DNA of 64,000 nucleotides, taken from positions 94,123,342-94,187,341 of the forward strand of contig OY986436.1 of NCBI GenBank assembly GCA_963920525.1, given 5' to 3'. The position numbers were made by a program, and so were the translations under genes. Numbering within the stretch: position 1 is the stretch's first letter; each line of letters begins with the position of its first letter. Source of the DNA: Dichetophora obliterata (Eukaryota; Arthropoda; Insecta; Diptera; Sciomyzidae). The notes under the pieces were generated by a model that saw nothing but the letters and a program-made list of their open reading frames with translations, did no database searches and was not told the origin of the DNA. Below, in pieces: positions 1-10,199 of the stretch.

Positions 1-1229
1 AATTATATTAAGGCGGCGACTACTCTGATTTTGAAATACCGAAATAAAAACTAACTAAATTTCGGTAAAGTAAGTAGTAAGTAGTAGTTGTTTACATACA
101 TTTATTTAAATAAAGAATATCTACATTAAAATAAATTGCATAATATGTCTTTGATGGCAATTGTATTTCAACTTAAATAATTATAAAAGGTTCGTGATGA
201 AGAACTGTGGTAAGTATACTTCTTAAAATGTATTTTTTTTAATACGAAATTTACATAATTAAAAACTTCTTCCTTATGCTCTTGTAAAGCGGGGTAATGT
301 GAGTTGAAGTTATCAAATTTCGAAAAAAATGTAATCAAAATCACATTGCAGAGTTTTTTAAAAAAATGTACAGAACAAATTGCAATGTTTCTTAAAGCAT
401 AAGATGGAAAATTTTATTAGCTTTTAAATAAGTATAAATTGATAAAAATTGTTTCATTAGTTTCATAGTGATATGAAAAATACTGAAGAAGAAATGTCTT
501 GTTTTTTCGAAAATATATTTTTTTTTGCCAAAAAGCCTTTGCGCGACTATTTAGGGGACTTTTCGAAAAACGTTGAAAAAGTGGGACAGTCTAATATACA
601 TATATTCTATTTATTTTTATTTTTCTTAATTTTTTTAAAATAATACACAATTTACAAATAATAATGGTTAGAAATCTTGGAATAAATTTTAATACAAGCA
701 TTAAAAAGTATTAAATTTTGTATAATTTGTAAAAAGTGTTAGTAAAAATTGATTACGAAATTCGTAAATTTTTTTATTAAAATTAGTTCTACATTTTAAT
801 ACAGTTAAAATATTAAAACGATAGGTACAAAGTAAATTAAGCTCAAATTTTGGCACTCGATTTGTTTTGAGTTCTAGATGGTTTAAGGGAAAAATATTTT
901 ACCACACCCTCTTTTACCGTCTACAAATCAACAAAAATGTCATATTTTGGACGGTTTTGGTTGTATTAGACTAAAGTTTTGTAATATAGCTTATATAGAT
1001 ACGTTCGGCAACTATACTGAAAATGGTGAAAACAAAATGTTTTTTTCCGATTAGCATGAAAATTCATATATGGCAGTAAGGCGGTGGCAGGACAACGTCT
1101 GTCGGAGAATATCTTTATACAATAAATTCTTCTTTGATTTTGAAGAAATTTGGTTAATTCAAGTATTTTGTATTTTGTTAATTCAAGTTAATTTTATTTA
1201 TTAAAAGCATTTTTGTTAAAAAAAGTTTT
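1..1229. other. AT-rich intergenic DNA, no gene seen
   Basis: Low-complexity AT-rich sequence with many A and T runs. I see no open frame with protein-like composition, no splice-site chain and no terminal repeats. Confidence 0.6.
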
Positions 1230-1765
1230 TCAAGTCCTGACTAATAATTATTTTATTAGCCGAATGAATCATCAGAATTTCATCTTTTTATTGATCTAAT
1301 GAAGTATCTAAAAATTATGGTTGAGTATCCAAAGTAGCAAGCAAAATATTGCTACAAGGAAAATGTCCAGCTAGAAACAAACTAAATAAGATGAAAGAAA
1401 AAAACACACATACATATATATAGTAACCTGTAAAATTTGTATCAAATATAACTTTTATTCTCATTAATTAAATCTACAATATTTCTTTGTTTTATTTTAA
1501 ATTTATTAAATACTGCTAGAGCAATTATATTTATTGCTACATTTTTTGCTATCCAATAATTATTACATTAGCCGAATCAGAATTCTGTCTTTCTATTCAG
1601 CTAATGAAATATCTAAAAATCCTTCTCTGCAGCAGCAACCAAAATATAGCTACAACAAAAATGTCCAGCTGGAAACAAAATAAATTCGGCAAGCATGCAC
1701 ATGCAAATAAGAAGCTGTAAAATTTTATTTTCATTCATAAAATTTGCAATATTTCTTCACATATT
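1230..1765 (+). repeat. Degenerate direct duplication, unit about 300 bp
   Basis: Two diverged copies in the same orientation, about 1230-1500 and 1545-1765. Shared blocks in the same order include TTATTAGCCGAAT/ACATTAGCCGAAT, TCTAATGAAGTATCTAAAAA, AAAATGTCCAGCT and CTACAATATTTCTT/TGCAATATTTCTT. No coding potential is visible. It may be an old tandem duplication or two fragments of one element; I could not find ends. Confidence 0.5.
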
Positions 1766-1883
1766 CAAATAAGAAGAAACAGGCAAGCACATTAAAAAAT
1801 ACCGATATTTTTGCTCCCTTGTGCACGCAGCCAAAATGATCAAAATATAGAAAACAAAATGTAAACAAACTCGCACTTTTGAA

Positions 1884-1894
1884 GGGGTATAAAA
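1884..1894 (+). promoter_or_regulatory. Possible TATA box
   Basis: GGGGTATAAAA is a strong TATA match in otherwise featureless DNA. No downstream plus-strand gene is recognisable, so this may be chance or part of an old element. Confidence 0.15.
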
Positions 1895-2162
1895 TAAATG
1901 TCCCATCAAAATACCCTATCCTGTCGATGGATGGCTAATATCGGCGAGTAAAAAATAACGAGCGACGAGTGAAATCTCTTATAGATATATACTCGTTGTA
2001 TCACGTTAGCTAAAAATGAAAAAAAACCAAATTCTCGGACTCGTTGACGAATCGTATTCTCGTACTTGTTAAGGAATCTTATTTTATTGTTCATAGTAAG
2101 TGATTTTTCTGTTTATGGGTCCAAAATACATTAGTTTCGACAAACAGTTAAAATTAAATTTA

Positions 2163-3357
2163 TTATTTTAATAATACTTCACCTGATAAAAAATCATTCG
2201 CTTTTTGATTATTCAAGTTACAAGATTGAATCTCAAAATCCTCGATATACTCCAAATCTTCATATGGTATGCGATCTGCTTGTTTTGTTTGACAGTGCTA
2301 AAAAAGTAGTATGGAAATATTAGTTTTGAATATGATAACTAACCTATGTCAGCACGAACATTAATGGCACAGGTATTTACATACAGCTGCGAGCGAAAAA
2401 TAGCAGTCCTCTTATATTAAACAATGATAGTTGATGTATTGATTAAAAAGCTGATATTTTTTCTAAAATACAAAATTATATTTTTTATTTTATGGTGAAT
2501 ACTTCAGATTCTAGATCAATAATACTAAACACGTGCCAAAAACGTAAAACACCCTGTATATTGAATATGTTACAATGTAGGAGGAAACAGTACAGATTTG
2601 AAACCAGCGTTGAAAGTACATATAGGAATGATAATGGGTTTACTGGATACGAAATTTGCAGACTAGTATTATTTATCCAAACATATCTGAATATAAGGAT
2701 ACTGGTATTATTTTGTTCGCAACTGTATGTTGGAAAAAAATAAAAAAGTTCGTTTTGTAAAAATTTTTACTTTCAGTGTCCTCCAGCTTAATTTCCATAG
2801 AGTTCCACACAGAAGTTAATCTATATGTTAAAATGCATTTAGTATTTCTTATCGTTCTTAATCATAAAAGTGGAATAAACTTACTCTCTTGCTTTTACAG
2901 AGTCGTTTAAAAATGACAGCAACTGCGCACGTAGAAAATCCTTGGCATTTCCACCCGATCCAGACGCTGTTGTTCCTTGGAGCCACTGCTGATATAAATT
3001 TTGCTATTTTCCTTGGAGTGTTCAATGCCTTAAGTTAAATAAAAATTATCGAACGTGATTATTGATATAGGCAGTGCTATTGATATTGATATAGAAGTGG
3101 TTGCATTGGCCACATCGCAGTTTGCACCAGGTAAGTTTATTTTTGCTTTACTTAATTCGGTTAACACTTCCATCCATAGGCGATTTCGAATGTGAATGTT
3201 CTTATAATTAGATGAAGTCATATCCCAAAGAACAGGACGCGCTCGAACTGCCTCAATAAGTTGCTCTATATTTCGTTAATAATAAATTAGTTTTGAAATG
3301 TGTAAATAAAATATACAATACAGAAAAAATACCTTTTTCAACACTTTGTGCATCCAT
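2163..3357 (-). pseudogene. MADF-domain gene, decayed or partial
   Basis: Minus-strand exons can be read in order. Exon 1 (3357-3333) starts MDAQSVEK and ends at a GT donor. Exon 2 (3265 to about 3152) continues in phase with EQLIEAVRARPVLWD, then NYKNIHIRNRLWMEVLTEL. This is the first half of a MADF (Myb/SANT-like DNA-binding) domain: a conserved aromatic after the arginine run, then W and the EL helix. Exon 3 (about 3004-2885) reads NLYQQWLQ, GSGGNAKDF and LLSFLNDSVKARE, like the third helix and following region. Exon 4 (about 2829-2776) keeps phase (LTSVWNSMEIKLEDTE). A possible last exon (2297-2163) is acidic, EDLEYIEDFEIQ, and ends TAA. The middle MADF helix (a WKxLRD-type motif) is absent and the phase into the last exon does not fit. 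MADF proteins are fly transcription regulators. I favour a decayed copy, but a real gene with a missed small exon is possible. Confidence 0.45.
2384..2725 (+). mobile_element. Tc1-like MITE, 342 bp, TA target duplication
   Basis: The ends are inverted: TACAGCTGCGAGCGAAAAAT at the left, and TACAGTTGCGAACAAAATAA read from the right on the other strand. TA dinucleotides flank both ends (2382-2383, 2726-2727), as expected for Tc1/mariner elements. There is no transposase; internal open frames are not protein-like. It lies between the putative fourth and last exons of the minus-strand MADF remnant. A second, truncated copy lies in opposite orientation at 51839-52113. Confidence 0.75.
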
Positions 3358-3511
3358 TTTATTAAATTTTCTAATATTGTTCGTTTTTATTGTTTAAAAA
3401 ATTATTTTGACAAAAATAAAAAGCTGATGCAACAAATTTGAATTGTAGTTGAGTTTTTCTTATTGAGTTTTTAAAAAATTTTATCTCAGTTGGCGTCAGA
3501 AAACTGGTTTT

Positions 3512-3600
3512 GACGGAATTAGCTAAGAGAAAAAGGGAATTTTTATTTTGAAGATAAAGTTCAATTACATTTTGGAAATTTGTAATGCAAATTTCTTTCA
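3512..3600 (+). repeat. Solo arm of the 23908-24129 foldback family
   Basis: CGGAATT...AAAAGGGAATTTTTATTTT then AAGATAAAGTTCAA, ACATT and AATGCAAATTT occur in the same order as in the left arm of the intronic MITE at 23908-24129. The partner arm and ends are not recognisable. Most of 3370-4011 otherwise holds nothing I can name. Confidence 0.4.
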
Positions 3601-4011
3601 TCAACTGACAATATTCAGAGTTTCCTTTTTTGCTGTCTGCCACATTATAAACAAAAATTTGATGTTTATTATTATTTTTCAATATTTATTTCCTAGATAT
3701 TCTGAAGCAAAATAATACTCAATACAATGTACAGTATAAATACATACAAATTTTATTAATGTAAAATCTTATTATTAATTAATGTTAATTTGCACTGTGT
3801 ATAGAAACAATATGTCTTACAAACAAAAATCAAAATACTTAAATTTTTTAAAAAATGTCATCGAAAATTACTGAAGAGCCCAACAAGGTGCCCTGTTCTA
3901 CACGTTTTTGATTTTATAAAATTAGTCGATTGATAAGGGGATAAAAAAAAAACTGGTACTTAGTGAGCGTTAAGCTGAAAGTTCATGAACTGCGTTTGCG
4001 TATGTCTACCT

Positions 4012-4797
4012 GAGCTGTAAGAGAATGCATTCAATTTGATTTTATTCACAAAAAAGTGAATAACGAAATAAGAATGCATTCAATGAATGCAAAATGGATT
4101 TATAAATAAAATTTTTAATTCACATTAATTTTTAAAAAAATTATTAATTATTCATTTCGATATTTAATTTTCGTTATTCAGATTAATGAATCAATATTGT
4201 ATTTATTTTAATGATATTTAAAAAGAATGCAATTCACAAAGTATTTCAGAATTTTAAATTATATTTTTTAATTAATTACTCATTTTTAACTCATTTTTAA
4301 CTCATTTTTAATTTTTATTCATTTGTTATTCATTATTAATTTTTATTTATTATTAATTTTTATTCATTATTAATTTTTTATTCATTATTCATTTCTTATT
4401 CATGATTCACTTGTTATTCAGAATTAATTTTTTATTCATTAGTCATTTTTTATTTATGGCTTAGGTCTAAAATAATGAATTAAAAATTTATAATGAATAA
4501 AAAATTAATTACGAATTAAATATTAATAATTAATAAAGAAAGAATAATTGAAAATTCAGATATTCTTTATGAATTGCATTCCTTATGAATATCATTCAAA
4601 TTAACACAAAAAAATATTCATTATTCTGAATTACGCAAATGAATAATTGAAATGAATATTTTTAAAAATTAATGTAAATTAAAAATTGCATTTATAAATA
4701 AACTTTGCATTCATTAAATGCATTTTTATTTTGTTATTCACTGATTCAATGTTTTGTGAATAAAATCAAATTTAATGCATTATTTTTAATGCAGCTC
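4012..4797. mobile_element. 786-bp AT-rich foldback element
   Basis: Left arm (from GAGCTG at 4012) and right arm (ending CAGCTC at 4797) are inverted copies for more than 200 bp. Shared blocks include TTTGATTTTATTCACAAAA, GAATGCATT(C/T)AATGAATGCAAA and ATTTATAAAT, then CACATTAATTTTT/TACATTAATTTTT, and further in AAGGAATGCAATTCA. The centre is made of short degenerate repeats of the type TTATTCATTATTAATTTT. No coding capacity and no clear target duplication. Confidence 0.65.
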
Positions 4798-4810
4798 CGA
4801 TTAATACAAT

Positions 4811-4948
4811 GCATCTGTGTTTTATTTTGAATGGACCGAAGCTTTTTAACCAAAACTGCGCAACTATTTATTTTTTTTTTTAAATATCAACAGAGTTGCG
4901 AAGTTTTCATATTTAAACTTAGTACCAATTCAAATGAAACACTGATGC
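4811..4948. mobile_element. GCATCAGTG-type MITE, copy 1
   Basis: Palindromic element of about 138 bp starting GCATCTGTGTTTTATTTTGA and ending ...CACTGATGC. The arms share AAAACTGCGCAACT and its inverted partner. Copy 2 is at 7880-8020 and a solo end at 8115-8142. It sits immediately beside the large foldback at 4012-4797. Confidence 0.65.
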
Positions 4949-5476
4949 ATTACACAAATGCATTTAGCCATTGTTGCTTAGGATTAGATTTATCAACCTT
5001 AGCACATTAAGTATTTACTTTCGTATTTCCTTAAACTATATTCCTTGCACCCCAACAACAAAAAGCATAATACCAAATATTCTTATAAATTCATAACAAG
5101 TCGATGCTTTTTGTGTGAACTAAGACAATAAAAACTATTTTAACATTTACTTTTAATTTTTAATTTATGTTTTAGTTTATTTAAAAGTTATGATATTACT
5201 AATGCAAATTAAAAGCTGAAAAAACTTTTTAAAAACAAGAAATCAACATTTTAGTAACATCAAATTTCGCACACAGCGAACGAAATCACGGAATGAAAAA
5301 ATTAGAAAAAAATGTTGCTTCCTAACAATTTAACAGTTTTAACTTCAATATTTTAAAAATATAGAAAAAATGTGGCTAAAACAACTTAACACATTTAATG
5401 AACTGAGGTACAAAAACATGAGTTTCTTCAAAGAAAGCTCAATTTAAAGAGGGCTGTAATTAGAAATTTTTAATCT
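4949..5476. other. Intergenic, nothing recognised
   Basis: AT-rich sequence without coding-like frames, repeats or terminal inverted repeats that I could see. Confidence 0.5.
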
Positions 5477-5605
5477 GCCTAACTAAAAAACATTTTAATG
5501 TCGACTAAATTTAGTGTAAGTTTTTTGACAACAAATTCTATATAAAAAATGTCACAAAAGCTCACACCAAAGTTAGAGTCGACATTAAAATGTTTTTGGT
5601 TAGGC
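5477..5605. mobile_element. GCCTAAC-type hairpin MITE, copy 1
   Basis: 129-bp near-perfect palindrome beginning GCCTAACTAAAAAACATTTT and ending AATGTTTTTGGTTAGGC, with GTCGACATTAAAATG in both arms. The same family recurs at 39753-39884, nested in another MITE. No target duplication is clear. Confidence 0.7.
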
Positions 5606-5716
5606 TTAATGAGATTAGTTGAGCATGAGTGTAAATAAAAATTTATGGTTTTTGTTAGATGATTGCTAAATAGTGAGCTATTAATTGTTTACTAACGTTT
5701 TTTCAATAGTTTTGAT

Positions 5717-6850
5717 GTTGCATTAGCTGGAGTCTCTTTCGCATTGGCCGGCAAAACACTCCAATGTTTAAAAGGATTTGTGACAATCTTGAAAATAAAT
5801 ACAAATATTTTTTTTACAAAATTAAAATATATATTAGAGCATACCTTATATAACCGCTGGCGTCAAAGTTTTGTTTGTGCTCATCCGTGTCTGTTCAGCA
5901 ATGTGTGCTGTGATATTGTTAAAGGCCTGCAAGGCTAATGGGCCCATTACGGTTCACAGCAATACACTGCTGTGGCTTATTGTAAGTATTAGCAATGTAC
6001 ACAATAAAAACAGAAATTACTGCTGTGTTGTGAACCGTAATAAGCATAATAGCTTCCATACTGTTCACGCCACACTAATTCATCCAAGAACTGTTTTATC
6101 ATTTGACGTGACAGCAGCGGCAACGTATTCTGGATGGAATATGCGTGCAACAATGCGACGCAAATAATCCATAAAAGCGGAATTGGTATGTTTAGCAGTG
6201 CTATCGATGGCAGCAGATTGTACAATATTCTTGAAAACCATGGAATAGAGTGTCATCTTCTCGACTGTTAAATATATAAAAATAATGCTGTCTTTGTTGA
6301 CCCAACGTTGAAGTGCTTCCAGTTAGGCTTGAAAATGTTTTTTCATCAGTACAAGCGTATAGTTTTTTCAGCATAATCAAACACTCCGGGTACTTCGACT
6401 TTAACTTGACGTTGTTGGCCATCTTGCGAAGCAAAAATTGTCCAAATTTTTTTAATTATACGAGACTCAAATAGCAAATTTTAGGGGTCGACAAACAAAA
6501 ATTGAAATTTATATTCAGAGCTGAACTCATTTAATTTCTGAATTTCTTGCTTTTGTGATGCACAGCCAGAGTGCAGACAGCGCGTAGCCATGTGTAGATG
6601 CCCTTGATGTAGACATTATCAGCTTTAGCCCATTGAACAACATTGAATGTTTCTCTGACAAGACCGGTGATAGATTAGTTTTCAAATACACGATGGAGGA
6701 TGCGGTGCGCCTTCAAAAATAGAGCCATGAAAAACAGAAAAGAAACGCATTGGACAATACTCGTTGATCCAAACATGACTACCAGATGAAACTGATATCT
6801 ACAAAAGAAAATAAGTTATTTTCACCAGTCAATATTGTTGCACTTACCTC
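5717..6850 (-). pseudogene. Unrecognised protein-coding gene remnant
   Basis: The minus strand carries protein-like stretches broken by frame changes and stops. In order along the minus strand they are: SGSHVWINEYCPMRFF (about 6760-6800); an overlapping-frame stretch with LVRETFNVVQWAKADNVYIK and GIYTWLRAVCTLAVHHKSK (about 6550-6670); MANNVKLKSKYPECLIMLKK (about 6360-6420); LEALQRWVNKDSIIFIYL then EKMTLYSMVFKNIVQSA and FMDYLRRIVARIFHPEYVA (about 6110-6320); and a possible further exon QAFNNITAHIAEQTR ending before a GT (about 5845-5935). The last block (5717-5790) reads KIVTNPFKHWSVLP. Composition and ARIFHPEYVAAAV-type helices look like a conserved cytosolic or nuclear host protein, not a transposon. 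I do not recognise the family. An internal inverted duplication (about 5947-6045) has scrambled one exon. Confidence 0.4.
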
Positions 6851-7059
6851 TTTGCATCCTTTTTATTGTGCCAGGCGAACAATTATTTTGTTATTTAAAA
6901 TTTTTAGTAATTTTTTGACAGCTTCGATTTTTTTTCTATTTTATTAGAATGCTATATAAATAGTTGTCAGTGATGATAATAGTCCAACAACAAAAAACAT
7001 AAATGACTGCCGTATTTATAGCAAGTGATAGGCTTTTATAGCAAAAGTTAAAAAAGTTT

Positions 7060-7250
7060 ATCTTTCATGATCTTCTACGATCTCCTAGCATCACATGAGA
7101 TTGTAGAGGATATCACATGCTATAAAATGCAAAATGTATGTATGTTTCACACTCTCCTTTATCAATCCCATAAAGAGGCACTCGCATTCTATTTCTTATC
7201 CACAGAAGATGTGATTGTGGGAGATCTTAGAAGATCACATAGAAACCGGA
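7060..7250. repeat. Hairpin element with GATCTTCTA arms
   Basis: The left arm (about 7068-7097: ATGATCTTCTACGATCTCC...CATCACAT) pairs with the right arm (about 7208-7242). No target duplication was resolved. It is probably a short MITE. Confidence 0.4.
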
Positions 7251-7547
7251 CTTAACGTTGCGTAGAAATCTATTTTCTACAGACTTCTACGCTGCGTCAC
7301 GCCACGTTAAGGCCCATTTCCAATAACGCGTGAGATGCGTTTCGTAAATTGACGCAAATATTCAATACATGAAGACATACCTAACTGGTTCCAATGAACA
7401 GCATGCGTTTGCACGCAGCGTAAAATATTCGAAAAATTGAATATTTCATGCGCGTGAAGCTTTGACAGCGAAACAGCTGTTCAGTTTTACAAAGAGAAAA
7501 TTGAAAAAGGTTAGTAGAATTTTAGAAAAACTAAAAATTTTATTACA

Positions 7548-7876
7548 GGCATTTAAGACGTGCTCCACACTCACGACACATCTGCAGCGGTATGGCGGAG
7601 TGCCTGACTATATGGGCGAGGAGTCCAAAACTGCATTTTAGAACAGTCGGTGGTGCAAATGGTCACTGGCATTTAAGACGTGCTCCACACTCGCAACATA
7701 TCTGCAGCTGCATGCCGGAGTGCCTGACTATATGGGCGAGTCTAAAAATGCATTTAAGAACAGTCGGTGGTACAAATGGTCACAGGCATTTAAGACGCGC
7801 TCCACACTCACGATATATCTGCAGCGACATGCCGGAGTGCCTAACTATATGGGCGAGTTCCAAAATGTATTTTTAC
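7548..7876 (+). repeat. Tandem repeat, 117-120 bp unit, about 2.8 copies
   Basis: Units start at 7548, 7668 and 7785 with GGCATTTAAGACG(T/C)GCTCC. Unit lengths of 120 and 117 bp are both multiples of three, and one frame stays open from 7592 to 7921. That frame repeats PECLTIWAS, RTVGGTNGH and HLRRAPHS. Another frame reads AFKTRSTLTIYLQRHAGVP-like repeats. It keeps the F-x5-L-x2-(H/Y)-x3-(H/Y) spacing of the second half of a C2H2 zinc finger, without the cysteine pair. Whether either frame was ever translated is unknown. Confidence 0.7.
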
Positions 7877-7879
7877 AAA

Positions 7880-8020
7880 GCATCAGTGTGTTTTATTTTG
7901 AATTGGTTCGAAGATTATTAGCCAAAACTGCGCAATTATACTATTTTTAAGAACATCAACAAAGCTGCGCAGTTTTTGTATTTAAACTTAGCACCAATTC
8001 AAAATAAAACACACTGATGC
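7880..8020. mobile_element. GCATCAGTG-type MITE, copy 2
   Basis: 141-bp palindrome GCATCAGTGTGTTTTATTTT...AAAATAAAACACACTGATGC. The internal arms share CCAAAACTGCGCA and its inverse. It is inserted in the third unit of the tandem array. A solo end of the same family (GCATCAGTGTGTTTTATTTT) is at 8115. Confidence 0.75.
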
Positions 8021-8298
8021 TTTTTAAAAATGCATTTTTGAACTCGCCCTATCTGTCCATACAGCAGCAAAACCTTTTACGGGACCAATAGTATGCAGTC
8101 AGACAAAACACATAGCATCAGTGTGTTTTATTTTGAATAAACTTGTAAAATTTTTACACATTAAAATTATGCTTCGCTAAGCAGAAGATCGGCAATCATA
8201 TGTTCACGCACACGCTCCTTTGGAAATTGCTTTTTTTTCCGCAGCTTCCGCAGCGTTGAACGCAACCCATCTCACGCGTCATTGGAAATGGGCCTTTA

Positions 8299-8733
8299 CG
8301 GTTTCGATAACGACTTGTACACATTTATCATTAAACAGATTTTAGCTTGACAGTTGGCAACGTCGCGTTACGTTACCTCACGCTTGGGTAATCAAGCCTT
8401 AAAGCTCTACTGCAGCTTTGTTTGCTGCTATTTGCTTTTAATTTTCAAGAAAATGCTCCAAATATGATTTTCTTACCATTTTGAGCTCTAATACAGATTT
8501 TGAGCTCTATAAGGGATTTTATAAAATCTGCAAAATAGCAGAACTCTAAAATTTAATATTTGCTCTTTTTTGGGAATAACAAGTGCTAAAGAAATCTGAT
8601 AAAGAGCTTCTTTGAAAAAATGGCGATCTTATGAAAAATAGAAAATCTTCCGAGAATAGAAAAGCTATAGTTGAAGCTTGCTGCTATATAAGATGGCACT
8701 ATAAGCTCTGCAAGAATTAATATATGGCTTAAA
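8299..8733. other. Intergenic, nothing recognised
   Basis: AT-rich, with scattered TTTGAGCTCTA-like repeats. No gene or element ends found. Confidence 0.45.
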
Positions 8734-8734
8734 T

Positions 8735-8926
8735 TGTTACTTGGGTTGTATTTGACAAACGAATTTCCATGGAAATCCCACGTTGTTCTATCGGCCCCAT
8801 TCTATAGGGCTGTTCACATTTTAAGCCGCTCATCAAATCGTTTGTCAAATACAACAAATACAATAATGGATTTAACAAAAGGGGTGTTCACATTTCAAAC
8901 CGCTCATGAAATCGTTTGTCAAATAC
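8735..8926. repeat. GTTCACA-type direct and inverted repeats
   Basis: A block GTTCACATTT(T/C)AA(G/A)CCGCTCAT followed by AAATCGTTTGTCAAATACAA occurs twice (about 8814 and 8886), and an inverted TTGTATTTGACAAACGA lies at 8745. A related block (ACGATTTGATGAGTGTGAAC, twice) is just upstream of Mtr4 at 22600-22645, so this is a dispersed MITE-like family. Confidence 0.5.
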
Positions 8927-9542
8927 AATTGGGCCTATTCTGTGGAATCTTTTATGAAAAAATTGTTATTCTGCAATGATTTTCCATACAAATTTTTGAG
9001 CTGTCAAAAAATCTGTGACGAGATCAGAATTGGTATTCTGCACGACAATCTTTTATGAAATCTGTTATGAATCATAGCAGATTTTTCGAACTGTCAACAA
9101 ATCTTTTACAAAATCTTTTATTTGGTATTCTGCAAGACAAAATCTGCTATGAAATCTGTTATGAAACACAACAGAATAACAGATAAATTTTTCTGCCTTT
9201 TATCATAACGAATTTCAATAAATTTAATAAGTCAAGCTAATTCAAATTGTTTTGTGTTTCGTTATATTTAATTTATGAAACAAAAACTTGGAAGACTAAA
9301 AAAATAACTGTAATCCGTGTAGTTTTTTTAAATTGCATATAAAATGTATTTTCTATTTTTGTACAATAATGTATAATTTTTATAATAGGTCTTTCTAAAT
9401 AAAAAATTATAAATGTATGTGTAAAAAATGCAGCTTAAAAATTATATAAATGTCAAGCTGACTTATATCTAGAAAGGAATTTATTCTACTTTCTGGAATT
9501 CTTGATTTTGCTGCAGCTTTGGTGTTAACACACCTGTTAACA

Positions 9543-10013
9543 AAACATAAGCTATTAATATAACTAGGTTATTATAAGTAAAATAAACAAAGCAAAACAA
9601 AATATAACTTTATGTGTAAACAAGAAGTAGCCCAATAATGCGGATTCTACATTTTTGCCTTACATGACACTTTACATTAAGTAGATCACTAGAATAATTT
9701 TGTTATAGCTTGTACTGCAATTAATATTTTGTTAAATAATTATGCTTACAACAGCATTTGTGTAGATATATAAGCCAGTTTAATTAATCAATAAAATCAG
9801 AGTAATTTCAGCAACTAAATAAAGTGTGTACTTTTACTTTCACAGTTACAATAAGTTCAAGTGCTTATTGTAATTCTACACTGCAACAAGTTCAAGTGCT
9901 TGTTGCTTGTGTTACAAAGGAAACAAAAAAAAACCTAAACTCAACAAATTTATGTGTTTGTTGAGCCTGACGGTTAAGTTTCAAGGGTAAATAAACTAAT
10001 TTGTCCTCAAACA
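9543..10013 (+). repeat. BEL 5' LTR, 471 bp
   Basis: Contains AATAAAATCAG and AATAAAGTG-type polyadenylation-like signals, then the direct repeat (A)CAAGTTCAAGTGCTTGTTG around 9850-9910. It shows the uninterrupted CTTTCACAG site that is split by a MITE in the 3' LTR. Confidence 0.9.
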
Positions 10014-10035
10014 TTTGGCGACCGTGACAGGACCC
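10014..10035 (+). other. BEL primer-binding site region
   Basis: Directly after the LTR the sequence reads TTTGGCGACCGTGACAGGAC, a TGGCGACCG-type primer-binding site as in many insect LTR elements. Which tRNA it matches was not determined. A leader of three near-identical blocks (CAGCAGACGACATCAA...) follows up to the gag start. Confidence 0.6.
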
Positions 10036-10199
10036 CGCAGTCCTCAGACGACATCAATCAAGTCAATTCTAGCCTGTAACCAGCAGACGACATCAAAAAT
10101 CAATATTAGCCTGTAACCAGCAGACGACATCAATCAAGTCAATATTTGCCGGTAACCAGCAGACAACATCAAGCAGATCATCAACTGCATTTATCAACA

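Larger units (their letters stand above)
7310..8295. mobile_element. 986-bp TIR element, TTA target duplication
   Basis: The termini are AGGCCCATTTCCAAT(A/G)ACGC in inverted orientation, continuing as GTGAGATG in both arms. TTA is duplicated on both sides (7307-7309, 8296-8298). The 3-bp duplication and GGCC-type ends recall PIF/Harbinger-like non-autonomous elements (inference). The interior holds a tandem array (7548-7876) and a nested GCATCAG MITE (7880-8020). Sequence on both sides of that MITE (GGGCGAGTTC, CAAAAATGCATTTTT) is again inverted, so the whole interior is a decayed palindrome. No transposase. Confidence 0.7.

Noticed and set aside
1906..2094. Minus-strand open frame of 62 codons
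   Set aside because: Low-complexity composition, no domain and no neighbouring exon pattern.
2492..2743. Plus-strand open frame of 83 codons
   Set aside because: Lies wholly inside a TA-flanked MITE; the related copy at 51839-52113 does not keep the frame.
3371..3682. Minus-strand frame of 103 codons
   Set aside because: AT-driven composition and overlaps a solo MITE arm; no recognisable family.
8419..8700. Inverted repeat of CTCTA/AAGCTT words
   Set aside because: Matches are short and scattered, and no consistent arms or flanking duplication could be found.
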